Positions 1 to 8,359 of a DNA stretch of 64,000 bases are shown piece after piece. Positions within the stretch are counted from its first letter, which is position 1, and every line of letters starts with the position of its first letter. The notes beneath the pieces were generated by a model. It was not told the origin of the DNA, ran no database searches, and saw only the letters and a list, made by a program, of their open reading frames with translations. This stretch comes from Acidobacteriota bacterium (lineage in GTDB: Bacteria; Acidobacteriota; Terriglobia; Terriglobales; SCQP01), in the NCBI GenBank assembly GCA_027315185.1, contig DAHUYO010000008.1, positions 1 to 64,000 of the forward strand, given 5' to 3'. A program made the position numbers and the translations under genes.

Positions 1-196
1 TGTGAATCAGGTCGCCGTTGATCAGTCCGATCACCGTCTGCGACGGCAGGTCCAGCGCCGTGACCGGATTCAGCGTCTTGGGATCCGAATGCAGCGCGGC
101 GACCAAATCCCCGCCGAAACGCGGCGCCGCCCACAGCCCGGGACCGAAGGCGAGCAGCAGGACGGCAGCGAGCGTGGGGCAGGCGCGGCGGAGCAT
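1..196 (-). CDS. Peptide ABC transporter substrate-binding protein, N-terminus only (runs off left edge)
   Basis: Reading leftward from an ATG at 194-196 gives a signal peptide (MLRRACPTLAAVLLLAF, with a cleavage-type GLWAAP region) followed by GGDLVAALHSDPKTLNPVTA and an LINGDLIH segment. This is the usual beginning of family 5 (DppA/OppA-type) solute-binding proteins, which capture peptides in the periplasm for an ABC importer. About 65 residues are in the window. The dipeptide transporter genes at 4.0-7.6 kb have no binding protein beside them, so this may be their partner, although it is 4 kb away and on the other strand. It is divergent from ruvC across about 190 bp. Family assignment is fairly sure; the substrate is not known. 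Confidence 0.75.
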   Translation of the reverse strand, partial: MLRRACPTLAAVLLLAFGPGLWAAPRFGGDLVAALHSDPKTLNPVTALDLPSQTVIGLINGDLIH

Positions 197-373
197 CGGC
201 GGAAGCGGCGGGGGAGTGGCTGTAGTCAGCCTTACTGAGTATGATGAACCGGACGCAAGGCCGGGCGAAACTGGCCTTTGGGTCAGGTGGCGAGTCAGTC
301 TCCTGGTCTTCGACCCGCCTGTCCCCGGCCGCCGTCCCCGCGCCTAGCCGATGATGCGCCCTCCGCGCCGCGG

Positions 374-379
374 TAGACT
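374..379 (+). promoter_or_regulatory. Probable -10 box of ruvC
   Basis: TAGACT lies nine bases before the ruvC ATG. A GGAAGG stretch between the two could still act as a ribosome binding site. It is one of several TANNNT boxes placed very close to start codons in this window. Confidence 0.4.
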
Positions 380-388
380 CGGAAGGCG

Positions 389-889
389 ATGCGGGTCTTG
401 GGCATTGACTGCGGCGGGCAGGCCACCGGACTGGGCATGGTCGCCAGCGACGGCCGCCGCCATGTGGTGCTGGCCTATCAGGTGCTGCGCGCCAGTCCGG
501 GTGAAGCTTTTCCCTTGCGCCTGCACCGCATTCACGCCGGCATCACCGCCATCATCCAGGAACATCGCCCGGAGTGCGTGGCGATTGAGGACATTTTCCA
601 CGCCGAGAACGCCCGCTCCGCGCTGAAGCTCGGCCATGTCCGCGGGGTGGCGATGCAGGCGGCGGCGGCGCAGGGGCTGGCGGTGGCGGAGTACACGCCG
701 CTGGCGGTGAAGAGCGCCCTCACCGGCTATGGCCGGGCAGGGAAGGAGCAGGTGCGGGAAATGGTTCGGCGCCTGCTGGCGTGGGACGGCGGCAAAATCC
801 CGCTCGACGCCTCCGACGCGCTGGCCGTGGCCATTTGCCACCTGCACCACCAGCCCGCCGCGCCCGCCGCCCGCGGCGCGAAGCCGTAG
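389..889 (+). CDS. ruvC: Holliday junction resolvase RuvC
   Basis: 166 residues, the usual RuvC length. RuvC is the endonuclease that cuts Holliday junctions symmetrically, working with the RuvAB branch-migration motor in recombinational repair. The four metal-binding acids are in place: Asp7 in GIDCGG, Glu67 in VAIEDIF, and Asp140/Asp143 in LDASDALAVAICH. The first motif reads GIDCGGQATG rather than the common GIDPGS-TG. The start is the ATG at 389, preceded by GGAAGG. ruvA and ruvB are not in the window. A short Pro/Ala tail (PAAPAARGAKP) follows the core fold. It converges with the GGDEF gene, whose stop lies 12 bases beyond. Confidence 0.93.
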   Translation: MRVLGIDCGGQATGLGMVASDGRRHVVLAYQVLRASPGEAFPLRLHRIHAGITAIIQEHRPECVAIEDIFHAENARSALKLGHVRGVAMQAAAAQGLAVAEYTPLAVKSALTGYGRAGKEQVREMVRRLLAWDGGKIPLDASDALAVAICHLHHQPAAPAARGAKP

Positions 890-901
890 ATCCCGGAGTC
901 C

Positions 902-1957
902 TCAGCCGGCGACGGCGAGGTCGTCGCGCGTGGTGTTCTTGATCTGGTACATCATCTCGTCCGCGCGGCGCACCAGCTGCACCGGCTGCGTGGCGTCGTC
1001 GGGATAGGCGGCCAAGCCCAGGCTGGCGGTGATGTGCAGGTTCAGCCGCTGGGCGCGGATGAAGGAGTGCTGCCGCACCGTTTCCAGCAGGCGCTGGGCC
1101 ACCACGCGGGCATTGGGCTTGCCGGTCTGCGGCAGCAAGATGGCGAATTCGTCGCCGCCGTAGCGGAAGACCCAGTCTATGCGCCGCACCTGCGCTTGCA
1201 GCAGCGCGCCGAATTCGCGCAGCACCTGGCTGCCGATCAAGTGGCCGTGCTGGTCGTTGACCAGTTTGAAATGATCCAGATCGAGAAACAGGAAGGAGAA
1301 GGAGTACCCGAAGCGCTCGCTGCGCCGGATCTCGGTTTCCAGCACCTGGTAGAGATAGCGCGTGTTGAACAATCCGGTGCAGTCGTCACTGATGGACAGC
1401 TGCCGCAGGCTTCGCAGCTCGATGGCGTTTTGCAGGCCGATCGCGCCGAAGCGCGCCACCGCGGCCAGCGCCGGCCGCGCCCCAGCGATGGCGTTGGGAG
1501 GGGCGGCGAAGATCAATTCCACCACCGCCAAGAGCCGGCCTTCCCGCCGCAGAGCCAGCGCCAGCAGGCTGCCGGCGGGCGTGGGCGGATGGCAGTCGAG
1601 CAGCGGCAACAGGGAAGTCTCCAGCGGCTGCGTGGTCAGCGTCGCGTGGGGATTGCCCAAGTCTTGCGCTTCCACCAGCATCGCGTTGGACAGGCGCGCG
1701 AGCGCCGTTTCCCGTTCCGCCAAGTCTTCACAGCCGGCGCCGGTGACCGCGGCGCAGCGCAAGACACCCCGCTCCGATTCGACCAGCAACACGCAACTCG
1801 CCAGCGCTTGGGCGTGCTGCCGCGCCAGCCCGTTCAGCCGGTCCAGCAGCGGCTCCAACTCCAGGCAACTGGTCAGGCTTGCGGCGATCTCGCCGGCATG
1901 CTCCGCTCCGGGAGCGCCGTCGGTGACCTGCGGGTTGGCGATGGCGTCGGACCGCAT
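902..1957 (-). CDS. GAF-like/GGDEF diguanylate cyclase
   Basis: 351 residues from the ATG at 1957 (an in-frame TTG at 1999 is possible but lies upstream of the likely -10 box). The first ~190 residues look like a GAF sensor domain. The C-terminal half is a GGDEF domain: FLDLDHFKLVND carries the first metal Asp, and the active-site loop is an intact GGDEF (residues 267-271). RRID (258-261), five residues before it, matches the RxxD inhibitory site, so the enzyme should make cyclic di-GMP from GTP and be product-inhibited. There is no transmembrane segment, so it is probably cytoplasmic. No EAL partner is nearby. Divergent from the RodZ-like gene. Confidence 0.9.
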   Translation of the reverse strand: MRSDAIANPQVTDGAPGAEHAGEIAASLTSCLELEPLLDRLNGLARQHAQALASCVLLVESERGVLRCAAVTGAGCEDLAERETALARLSNAMLVEAQDLGNPHATLTTQPLETSLLPLLDCHPPTPAGSLLALALRREGRLLAVVELIFAAPPNAIAGARPALAAVARFGAIGLQNAIELRSLRQLSISDDCTGLFNTRYLYQVLETEIRRSERFGYSFSFLFLDLDHFKLVNDQHGHLIGSQVLREFGALLQAQVRRIDWVFRYGGDEFAILLPQTGKPNARVVAQRLLETVRQHSFIRAQRLNLHITASLGLAAYPDDATQPVQLVRRADEMMYQIKNTTRDDLAVAG

Positions 1958-1976
1958 ATTCAATCGAGTTGCGGCC

Positions 1977-1982
1977 AGTATA
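1977..1982 (-). promoter_or_regulatory. Probable -10 box of the GGDEF gene
   Basis: TATACT on the minus strand, 19 bases before the ATG at 1957. No clear -35 is seen. It argues against the TTG start at 1999, which lies upstream of it. Confidence 0.4.
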
Positions 1983-2076
1983 GCGGCAACCGATCGCAAT
2001 ACGGCCTAGGCGCAGGGACAGGTGACAAGGCGGTTACGGCGGCGAGAAACCGGCGCTTCCACATGCGCCGGCGGCA

Positions 2077-2082
2077 TAGAAT
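2077..2082 (+). promoter_or_regulatory. Probable -10 box of the RodZ-like gene
   Basis: TAGAAT followed six bases later by an in-frame ATC (2089) and then by CTG (2101). Its first three bases are also the in-frame TAG that closes the frame upstream, so translation must begin between 2080 and the HTH. Confidence 0.45.
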
Positions 2083-2100
2083 CAGAACATCGCGGGACGG

Positions 2101-3216
2101 CTGGCGGAATTCGGCGCGGGTCTGGCCCGGGCGCGGGAGAACCGCGGCCGGACGCTGGAGGAGATTACTGCCGCCACCAAGATCCGCAAGGATTATCTTC
2201 TGGCGATCGAATCCGGACAGTTCCAGCGCCTGCCCGGCGGCATCTTTCCTCGCGCCTTTCTGCGTGCCTACGCGCGCCAGGTCGGATTGGACGCCGAGAA
2301 GGTAGTCGCGGAGTACCTTGCCCTGGCCGAGCCTGAGACCTCGCCGCCGCCTGCTCTCTCCAGCCGGCGGGCGGGCAAAAGCGGCAAGCGCCGGGGCTGG
2401 CTGGGTATGGTCGCGGCCCTGGCGATCATCGGCATCGTTGCCTATTGGGGTTTGGACCGTTCCACGCCGCACCCGGCAGCCGGCACGGTCGCAAGGACGA
2501 CCCAGCCCGCCGTCACCGGCGCCGCCACCGGTTCCACGCGGGGCGCTCGGAAACCGCCCGCCACGCCGCGGCGCGCCACGCGCCGCAGCGGCGCCGCCCA
2601 AACCGCCACGCGCCTGCTCCGGGCATCCCCGCCCGTGGCGCATGCGGCAACGGGAACGGTGGTCCAGAGCCAGCCGTCGGCCGCCAACTCCAATGCGGCG
2701 CCGCCGGCCGGCTCCGCCTCCAACGCGGGCGCGCCTCCCCTGGCGGCGACCGTGCCGGCGCCTTCGGTTCCGGTGCGGATTGTCGTGACGGCGTCGGCGT
2801 CGGCGTGGGTCAAGCTCACCTCCGGCGGCAATACCGTAACCGTCGCCACGTTGGCGCCCGGACAGCAATTGAGCTATTCGCTGGCGCCGCCCGTGGATCT
2901 CATCACCGGAAATGCCGGCGCCACTCAGGTCAGCGTGAACGGCCAGGCGCAGCCGGCTCTCGGCGCAGCCGGCGCCATCGTGCTGTGGCGTTATCCGCCG
3001 GGGAGCGTCCGCTCCTTGCCCGCCGCCGGCGGCAAACCGGCGGCGGCTCCGGGGCCGGCGAAGACCGGCGCGGGGACGGGTGGCGGGCCGGTCGCGCCCC
3101 AGGGCGCCACGCCTGCCGCGGGCGCCGCCCCGACCGCGCCGGGAACGGGAACCCCGTCCGGTACGCGCCGCTCGTCCCCGCCCGCCGCGCCCGGAACCGG
3201 GGGCGGAAAGGCGTGA
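2101..3216 (+). CDS. RodZ-like HTH / single-TM / DUF4115 protein, non-AUG start
   Basis: RodZ-type proteins link the MreB cytoskeleton to the elongation machinery and set cell shape. The order seen here is typical: an N-terminal HTH_25 domain (residues 1-75, with FGAGLARARENRGRTLEEIT and FPRAFLRAYARQVGLD), one transmembrane helix (about 99-118, after a basic KSGKRR patch), a long Pro/Ala/Ser/Thr periplasmic linker, and a DUF4115-type domain (about 223-302, VPVRIVVTASASAWVKL). The HTH is complete but has no ATG, GTG or TTG before it: an in-frame TAG at 2077-2079 is followed only by ATC (2089) and CTG (2101) as near-cognate starts. CTG is where family members usually begin; ATC fits the promoter spacing. 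A TTG at 2287 would delete the HTH. It overlaps the next gene by three bases. Confidence 0.82.
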   Translation: MAEFGAGLARARENRGRTLEEITAATKIRKDYLLAIESGQFQRLPGGIFPRAFLRAYARQVGLDAEKVVAEYLALAEPETSPPPALSSRRAGKSGKRRGWLGMVAALAIIGIVAYWGLDRSTPHPAAGTVARTTQPAVTGAATGSTRGARKPPATPRRATRRSGAAQTATRLLRASPPVAHAATGTVVQSQPSAANSNAAPPAGSASNAGAPPLAATVPAPSVPVRIVVTASASAWVKLTSGGNTVTVATLAPGQQLSYSLAPPVDLITGNAGATQVSVNGQAQPALGAAGAIVLWRYPPGSVRSLPAAGGKPAAAPGPAKTGAGTGGGPVAPQGATPAAGAAPTAPGTGTPSGTRRSSPPAAPGTGGGKA

Positions 3217-4019
3217 GCGCCGTGCCCGAAGCCGCGGCCTTTCATGCCGGCCACCGGCTGACGGAGTTGATCCTGGCCGGGAAGCTCCCGGCCGACCTCC
3301 TGCGGCAAGCGGCGCTGGGGCGGCTGACGCTGGGGTTTCCGGATCGCTTGTTGGTGCTGGTCTATTTGGCGGGGCGCGATGGCGAGGCCGCGGCGACGGC
3401 GCGCGCCACTTTGGACCAGATTCCCGCGGCGGAGATCGCGCGGGTCTTGGCGATGCCGGAGTGCCCGCAGCCGATCCGCGACTTCTTTTGCCTGGGCGCG
3501 GCGGCGCCGCCGCCCGAGGCAATGGAGGCGGATGGCGGTTTCGTCTTGGTGGAAGCCTCCGAGGACGAGCGGGCGGAGTTGGCCTCCGTGCCAGGCGAGC
3601 AGAGGGAGGCGCGAAGTATTTTGCAGCGCCTGGCGGTGATGTCGGTTCAGGAGCGCGTCCGTTGCGCGGCGTTTGGTTCGCGCGAAGAACGGATGATCCT
3701 GATCCGCGACGCCAGCCGCGTCGTGCAGCGCGGCGTCTTGGCATCGCCGCGCCTGACGGAGCACGATGTGGAGTTAATTGCCGCCATGCGTAACGTGGAT
3801 GAGAACGTGCTGCGCGAAATCGGCGGCAGCCGCCGCTGGCTGCGGTCGCTGAATGTCATCCGCAACCTAGTGAATAACTCCCGCACCCCCACCGACCTAG
3901 CTCTCCAGCTCTGCAAGCATCTGTTCCCCAACGACCTGCGGCGCTTGATGCTCAACCACAATGTGCCGGATGCGGTGCGGCGCGGCGCCTCCCGCCTGCT
4001 GGCGCAAAAGGAGAGCTAG
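3213..4019 (+). CDS. Conserved hypothetical protein co-transcribed with the RodZ-like gene
   Basis: 268 residues, all-helical in appearance, no signal peptide or membrane span. I do not know its function. The C-terminal ~130 residues (RCAAFGSREERMILIRDAS, VQRGVLASPRLTEHDVELIA, RNLVNNSRTPTDLALQLC) resemble a conserved family I associate with Acidobacteriota and Deltaproteobacteria that has HEAT-like helical repeats. The start is a GTG at 3213 that overlaps the TGA of the RodZ-like gene (GTGA), implying coupled translation; a second GTG lies at 3222. Most of the longer reading frame extending upstream in this phase is antisense-like overlap with the RodZ linker. Confidence 0.78.
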   Translation: MSAVPEAAAFHAGHRLTELILAGKLPADLLRQAALGRLTLGFPDRLLVLVYLAGRDGEAAATARATLDQIPAAEIARVLAMPECPQPIRDFFCLGAAAPPPEAMEADGGFVLVEASEDERAELASVPGEQREARSILQRLAVMSVQERVRCAAFGSREERMILIRDASRVVQRGVLASPRLTEHDVELIAAMRNVDENVLREIGGSRRWLRSLNVIRNLVNNSRTPTDLALQLCKHLFPNDLRRLMLNHNVPDAVRRGASRLLAQKES

Positions 4020-4022
4020 GGC

Positions 4023-5627
4023 ATGGCGCCGTGGGCGGGCGCGGCCCGCGCGGGGTCGCCGGTCCGCTCCGCCCCCTGCGCGCCGGCGCGGACCGGGCCC
4101 GCTGCCGCGGCCGCGCCTCCGCTGCTGGCGGTTCGCGGCTTGGACGTCTGCTACGGCCGGACGCCCGCGCTTCGCGGGGTGGATTTGGCGCTGCAACCGG
4201 GCGAAGCCGTCGGGCTGCTCGGTCCCTCGGGCTGCGGCAAGAGCACGCTGGCGCGCGCGGTGCTCGGCCTATTGCCGCCGGGGGGGAGCGTCACCGCGGG
4301 CGCCATCGCCGTCCGTGGCCGCGACGTGGCCACCTTGCGGCGCCGGGAGTGGCGGCAACTGCGTGGCGCGGTGGTGGCGCTGGCCCACCAGGAGCCAAGC
4401 CAGGCGCTCAATCCCGTGCGCCGCATCGGGGATCAAATCGTTTCCGTCTTGGCGGCGCACGGCTGGGCGCGGCGTCCGGCGCGCGCGCGCGCCGCGGCCC
4501 TGCTGGCGGAGTTGGGACTGGGCGCGGGCGAGCGTTTCGCCCGCGCCTATCCGCACCAGTTGAGCGGCGGGCAATTGCAGCGCGCCGCTTTGGCGCAAGC
4601 GTTGGCTTGCGGGCCGGCGCTGCTGATCGCCGATGAGCCGACCTCCGGCTTGGATGCGGAAACCCGGGCTGCCATTCTCAGCGCCTTGCGCCGCCGCGTG
4701 GAGCAAGGCATGGCGCTGCTGCTGATTAGCCATGAGCCCGCGGTGCTGGCGGCGGTGGTCGCCCGCAGCGTGGCCCTGCCCGCCGGCGCGGCGGGGGAAG
4801 TTCCTGCCGCCAAGAGGCGCGTAGCGTCCGTCGCCGGTAGCGAAGGCGAAGGAGTCCCGCCGCGGCGGGATGAGGCGCCCGAGCGAACCCCCAACCCGGG
4901 GTCCACGGAACTGTCCGCGGTTACGGGGTGGAACGAAGCCACGCGCCGGCTATCGCCCCGCCCGCTCCTGAGGGCTGCGGGGTTGACCAAGACCTATACC
5001 CGCGCCGGCAGGCGTGTGCCGGCCCTGGAGGACGTGGACCTGACCCTGTCTCGCGGGGAGACGGTGGTGGTGATGGGGCCCTCGGGCGCGGGCAAGAGCA
5101 CGCTGGCCCGCTGCCTGGCGGGGCTGGAGCCGGCGGACGGCGGAACCTTGTGGCGCGCGCCGGAAGTCGGTCCACTGGGCGTGCAGATGATCTGGCAGGA
5201 TCCCGCCGGCGCTCTGAATCCCCGTCTGCGCGTGGGTGAGCTGGTCGCCGAGCCCTGGCGGATCGCGGGCGGCGTGCCGCGGCGGGAACGGGAGCGGCGA
5301 GCGGCGGAGCTCTTGGAGCAAGTCAGCCTCCCCGGCGCCTGGCTGCGCCGCCGCCCCGCTGAATTGAGCGGCGGCGAGAAACGCCGCGTCGGCATCGCCC
5401 GCGCCTTGGCGTTGGCGCCGGCGGTGCTGATCCTCGACGAGGCTTTGGCCAGCGTCGAGCCGGAGTTGCGGGAGGATTTGCTCGGCTTGCTGGCGGCCCT
5501 CCAGGCACGCCGCGCCTTGGCGTATCTGTTCATCACCCATGACGCGGAGTTGGCGCGGCGCGTCGGCGGCCGGCGCTTGATCCTCGCCGCCGGGCGCATG
5601 GAGGCGGACGCGTGCCCGGCATCGTAA
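4023..5627 (+). CDS. Fused dipeptide ABC transporter ATPase (DppD-DppF in one chain)
   Basis: 534 residues with two complete ABC ATPase domains. Domain 1: Walker A GPSGCGKST (67-75), signature LSGGQ (180-184), Walker B LLIADEPTSGLD (200-211), switch His237. Domain 2: Walker A GPSGAGKST (352-360), signature LSGGE (448-452), Walker B VLILDE (468-473), His506. In domain 2 the D-loop reads ASVEPE instead of the usual SALD. Such fusions replace the DppD/DppF pair that powers peptide import. Residues about 255-315 form a disordered linker rich in Arg, Pro and Glu. The gene starts three bases after its upstream neighbour and overlaps dppB by 16 bases, so the cluster is one operon. Confidence 0.92.
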   Translation: MAPWAGAARAGSPVRSAPCAPARTGPAAAAAPPLLAVRGLDVCYGRTPALRGVDLALQPGEAVGLLGPSGCGKSTLARAVLGLLPPGGSVTAGAIAVRGRDVATLRRREWRQLRGAVVALAHQEPSQALNPVRRIGDQIVSVLAAHGWARRPARARAAALLAELGLGAGERFARAYPHQLSGGQLQRAALAQALACGPALLIADEPTSGLDAETRAAILSALRRRVEQGMALLLISHEPAVLAAVVARSVALPAGAAGEVPAAKRRVASVAGSEGEGVPPRRDEAPERTPNPGSTELSAVTGWNEATRRLSPRPLLRAAGLTKTYTRAGRRVPALEDVDLTLSRGETVVVMGPSGAGKSTLARCLAGLEPADGGTLWRAPEVGPLGVQMIWQDPAGALNPRLRVGELVAEPWRIAGGVPRRERERRAAELLEQVSLPGAWLRRRPAELSGGEKRRVGIARALALAPAVLILDEALASVEPELREDLLGLLAALQARRALAYLFITHDAELARRVGGRRLILAAGRMEADACPAS

Positions 5628-6619
5628 GCTCGGCGCTGCGACGCCTGCTGCACGGCGCACTGGTGCTGGCCGCGGTGTCGGTGCTGGTCTTCCTGCTGAT
5701 GCAGTTGGCGCCGGGCAGCTACTACGCGCGCATGCGGCTCAATCCGCAGTTGTCGCCCCGCACCGTGGCCGCGCTGGAGGCGGCCCAAGGCATGCGGGCG
5801 CCGCTGCCGGTGCGGTATTGGCGCTGGCTGCGCTCCGTCGCGGCTGGCCGGTGGGGCTACTCCTTTGCCTACAACGCGCCGGTTTGGCCGCTGGTTCGGA
5901 CGCGCGTGGCCCATACGTTGTGGCTGACGCTGACCGCCCTGCTCCTCGCCTGGATGGTGGCGCTGCCGCTGGGCATGTGGTCCGCCTGGCGGCGCGGCCA
6001 TTGGGACAGCCGCGCCATCGCCGGCGGGGCCAGCCTGCTATTGGCGCTGCCGGACGTGGTGCTGGCGCTGGCTCTGTTGGCGCTGGCCCTCCGCACGGGA
6101 TGGTTTCCCGTGGGCGGCATGCATACGCTCGGGTCCCGGCACTGGGACCGCTGGGCGCAATTGCGCGACTTCGCGTGGCATCTCTGCCTGCCAGTGACGG
6201 TGCTGGTGGCGGGCATGCTGCCGACCTTGGTGCGCCATGTGCGGGCGGCTATGGCCGAAGCGCTGGACGCGCCGTACATCGCCGCCGCCCGCGGCCACGG
6301 CATCGGCGAATGGCGGCTGGTGTTCGGGCAAGCGCTGCCGGTCGCCGCCAATCCCATGCTCTCGCTGTTGGGCCTGTCTTTCGGCGCCCTGCTCAGCGGC
6401 TCGCTGGTGGTGGAGGTCATACTCGGCTGGCCCGGCCTCGGTCCGCTGCTGTGGCGAGCCATCCTGGACCGCGACCCCTATGTCGTGGTCGCCGCCGTGA
6501 TGCTGTCGGCGGCGCTGCTGGTGGGCGGCAATATGCTGGCGGATTTGGGATTGGCCTGGACCGATCCCCGGCTTGCAACGCGCGGCGCTGCCGCGGCTAG
6601 CCGGAGCGAGGCGCCGTGA
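5612..6619 (+). CDS. dppB: Dipeptide ABC transporter permease, DppB type
   Basis: 335 residues. It forms half of the inner-membrane channel for peptide import. An N-terminal helix (about 14-34, ending FLLMQLAPGS) is followed by a periplasmic region and five more helices. The cytoplasmic EAA loop that docks on the ATPase is seen at 216-243 (EALDAPYIAAARGHGIGEWR). The start is a GTG at 5612, inside the end of the ATPase gene. The stop overlaps the start of dppC. Confidence 0.9.
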   Translation: MPGIVSSALRRLLHGALVLAAVSVLVFLLMQLAPGSYYARMRLNPQLSPRTVAALEAAQGMRAPLPVRYWRWLRSVAAGRWGYSFAYNAPVWPLVRTRVAHTLWLTLTALLLAWMVALPLGMWSAWRRGHWDSRAIAGGASLLLALPDVVLALALLALALRTGWFPVGGMHTLGSRHWDRWAQLRDFAWHLCLPVTVLVAGMLPTLVRHVRAAMAEALDAPYIAAARGHGIGEWRLVFGQALPVAANPMLSLLGLSFGALLSGSLVVEVILGWPGLGPLLWRAILDRDPYVVVAAVMLSAALLVGGNMLADLGLAWTDPRLATRGAAAASRSEAP

Positions 6620-7605
6620 ATTCCGCCCCAACCATGCCGCGGCGGGGCTGGCGCTGGCCGTTGGCGGCGCTCATCGCCTTCCATGTCTTGGTTCTCGGGG
6701 CGGGATTTTTCGCCCCCTATGCGCCGGCGCGCCAGTTCCGCCGGTTTCCCTTCGCGCCCCCGATGCGATTGCATTGGTGGGGCCCCCGCGGTCATTTCCA
6801 TTGGCGGCCCTTCGTTTATCCCTGGCGGCCCTTGGCCGAGCGCTATGGTCCACCGCGGTACCGGCTGGACGCATCCCATCCCCTGCCGCTGCATTTTTTC
6901 CGCCATGGCCATTTGTTCGCCGTCCCCGGCCGCGGGGTGTTTCTGTTGGGCACCGACGCCTTGGGCCGCGATGAACTCTCGCGCCTGCTCTATGGCGGCC
7001 GGCTGTCGCTGCTCGCCGGCTTGCTGGGCGCCGGCTTGGCGCTCAGCCTGGGACTGGTCTTGGGCGGCGCCGCCGGGTTCATGGGGGGCTGGACGGACGC
7101 CCTGGTGATGCGGGGCGCGGAACTGTTCCTGGCCCTGCCGTGGATTTATTTGCTCTTCGCCGCGCGCGCCTTCTTGCCCTTGTCGGTCAGCGGGGCTGCG
7201 GCGTTCTTGATGCTGGTGGCGATCCTGGGCCTAACCGGCTGGGGTCGGCCGGCGCGGCTGATTCGCGGGGTGGCGCTAGCCGCCCGCGAACGCGACTACG
7301 TGCGCTCGGCCCGTGGCTTCGGCGGCTCCCGCTGGTATGTGCTGCGGCGCCACATCTGGCCGGAAACCTATTCGGTCGCCCTGACCCAGGCGGCGCTGCT
7401 GGCGCCGCAGTTCATTTTGGCCGAGGTGGCTTTGGGGTTTTTGGGGCTGGGCGCGGCGCCCCCCACCGCCAGTTGGGGCGCGATGCTGGCGGGCCTGCTG
7501 AAGCTCTATGTGCTGGAATCCTACGCCTGGCTCTTTGCGCCGGCCGTGGCGTTGGTCGTGGTCGTTCTGCTCTACGATTGGCTGGCGACCAGCCTCGCCG
7601 CTTAG
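6616..7605 (+). CDS. dppC: Dipeptide ABC transporter permease, DppC type
   Basis: 329 residues. It is the second channel subunit of the peptide importer. The family hallmark LGTDALGRDELSRLLYGGRL is at 111-130 and the EAA loop at about 222-250 (ARERDYVRSARGFGGSRWYV). The region between helix 1 and that hallmark (residues 40-105) is longer than usual and rich in Pro, His and Trp, a periplasmic insertion of unknown role. It starts in the four-base ATGA-type overlap with dppB and ends in a four-base convergent overlap with sdhB. Confidence 0.9.
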   Translation: MNSAPTMPRRGWRWPLAALIAFHVLVLGAGFFAPYAPARQFRRFPFAPPMRLHWWGPRGHFHWRPFVYPWRPLAERYGPPRYRLDASHPLPLHFFRHGHLFAVPGRGVFLLGTDALGRDELSRLLYGGRLSLLAGLLGAGLALSLGLVLGGAAGFMGGWTDALVMRGAELFLALPWIYLLFAARAFLPLSVSGAAAFLMLVAILGLTGWGRPARLIRGVALAARERDYVRSARGFGGSRWYVLRRHIWPETYSVALTQAALLAPQFILAEVALGFLGLGAAPPTASWGAMLAGLLKLYVLESYAWLFAPAVALVVVVLLYDWLATSLAA

Positions 7606-8351
7606 CGCCCCAGCGCCTTGCCCCAAAGATGGCCGACCATCTGCCGGTTCACCGCCGCGATCGAGTCGGTTAGGGGGATGTCCTTCGGGCAGGCCTTGAC
7701 GCAGTTTTCCGCGTAGCCGCATTCTTGAATGCCGCCGGGTCCGGTCAGCGCGTCCAGGCGGGCGGCGCGGTGCATCTTGCCGGTGGGATGGAGGTTGAAC
7801 AGCCGCACCTGGTTGATCACCGCCGCCCCCACGTAGTCGGTCCGGGTGTTGTATTGCGGGCAAACCTCCAGGCAGTTGCCGCAGGAAATGCACCGCGACA
7901 ACGGATAGGCTTGCTCCTGGTCCTGCGGCGACTGCCGCGGCCCGGAGCCGAGCGCATAGGTCCCGTCAATCGGCACCCAGGCCTTGACGCGGCGCAGGTC
8001 GTTGAACAGCTTGGAGCGGTCCACCTGAAGGTCGCGAATCATCGGAAAGCGGTGCAGCGGCTCCAAGCTGATCGGCTGTTCCAGCCGGTCCACCAGCGCG
8101 GTACAGGCCTGCCGCGCCCGCCCGTTGATGACCATGGCGCAGGCGCCGCAGACCTCCTCCAGGCAGTTGGCCTCGTAGGCGATGGTGCTGGTGGGGCGCC
8201 CGTCGCGGGTCACCGGGTTTTCGGCGATGTCGCGCAGGGCGACGATCACGTTCATGTGCGGGCGGTAGGGAATCTCGAACTCTTCCCAAACCGGCGGCGC
8301 TTGCGGGCCGGCTTGGCGCTTGATGCGCAGGCGGACGGTGTTGGCGGGCAT
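7602..8351 (-). CDS. sdhB: Succinate dehydrogenase / fumarate reductase iron-sulfur subunit
   Basis: 249 residues. It passes electrons from the SdhA flavin to the membrane subunit through three clusters. Ligands for the [2Fe-2S] cluster are Cys63, 68, 71 and 83. The [4Fe-4S] motif CISCGNCLEVCP supplies Cys154, 157, 160 and 164. The third cluster uses Cys211, 217 and 221 (CGYAENCVKACP). It is the last gene of a leftward sdhCAB operon and starts eight bases after sdhA ends. Confidence 0.95.
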   Translation of the reverse strand: MPANTVRLRIKRQAGPQAPPVWEEFEIPYRPHMNVIVALRDIAENPVTRDGRPTSTIAYEANCLEEVCGACAMVINGRARQACTALVDRLEQPISLEPLHRFPMIRDLQVDRSKLFNDLRRVKAWVPIDGTYALGSGPRQSPQDQEQAYPLSRCISCGNCLEVCPQYNTRTDYVGAAVINQVRLFNLHPTGKMHRAARLDALTGPGGIQECGYAENCVKACPKDIPLTDSIAAVNRQMVGHLWGKALGR

Positions 8352-8359
8352 GATGGCGG

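Noticed and set aside
2-347. Two overlapping rightward open frames at the left edge
   Set aside because: They are antisense to the signal peptide and start of the peptide-binding protein, which has clear family features.
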